A stretch of DNA of 5,561 nucleotides. It comes from Desulfobacteraceae bacterium (lineage in GTDB: Bacteria; Desulfobacterota; DSM-4660; Desulfatiglandales; B25-G16). The notes beneath the pieces are model-generated. The model had not been told where the DNA came from. It ran no database searches and saw nothing but the letters and a program-made list of their open reading frames with translations. Below, piece by piece: positions 5,491 through 5,561 of the stretch. Made by a program: the position numbers and the translations under genes. Every line of letters starts with the position of its first letter. The stretch's first letter is position 1. The stretch is taken from positions 1-5,561 of the forward strand of contig DAOVDY010000065.1 of NCBI GenBank assembly GCA_030669265.1, given 5' to 3'.

Positions 5491-5561
5491 TCCCTTTATC
5501 TAGTATCAAGAATCCTCAATCCCTGAATTCACAATCCGCAAATTTCGGTTATCTTTTCCCA
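5491..5561. other. Non-coding tail with looser 7-8 bp AATCC periodicity
   Basis: No coding frame is supported in the last 71 bases. AATCC or a close variant recurs at 5511, 5518, 5526 and 5533 (spacings 7, 8, 7), suggesting that the repeat array continues past tract 3 with a different unit. No promoter or terminator is evident. The region is cut by the window edge. Confidence 0.4.

Overview
The window is one strand of a lipid A (LPS anchor) biosynthesis operon followed by a two-component regulator gene, all on the + strand. The set fabZ (3' end), lpxA, lpxI, a Gfo/Idh/MocA oxidoreductase and lpxB shows a Gram-negative, LPS-making bacterium. LpxI in place of LpxH, AT-leaning codon use, and the order lpxA-lpxI-oxidoreductase-lpxB suggest a deltaproteobacterial (Desulfobacterota-type) or neighbouring lineage. 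That placement is inference from gene content; there is no marker gene to settle it.

Layout: 1-147 is the FabZ C-terminus. 152-931 is lpxA, 4 nt after fabZ. 949-1749 is lpxI, with a good Shine-Dalgarno. 1756-1877 is a degenerate 7-bp repeat tract interrupted by a perfect 53-nt palindrome that folds as a three-way junction (1811-1863). 1777-2838 is a GnnA-like NAD(P)-dependent sugar oxidoreductase whose first ~34 codons lie in that repeat DNA. 2835-3980 is lpxB, overlapping the oxidoreductase by 4 nt from a TTG start. 3981-4090 is an intergenic stretch that is mostly heptad repeat (4021-4090). 4091-5443 is an NtrX-like sigma-54-dependent response regulator. 5444-5561 is non-coding, with heptads in the opposite orientation.

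Pathway: FabZ works in the fatty acid cycle that supplies hydroxyacyl-ACP. LpxA puts the first acyl chain on the UDP-amino sugar, LpxI releases lipid X from the diacylated nucleotide, and LpxB joins lipid X to a second diacyl nucleotide to give the lipid A disaccharide. LpxC, LpxD, LpxK and KdtA are not in view. The oxidoreductase may act on the UDP-sugar before or beside LpxA, as GnnA does, but no GnnB aminotransferase partner is present here.

The most unusual content is the repeat DNA: three tracts of related 7-bp units at gene boundaries, two of which run directly into or through the translation start of the next gene, and a cloverleaf-like palindrome that has become protein-coding. I see no CRISPR array, tRNA, rRNA, insertion sequence or clear intrinsic terminator.
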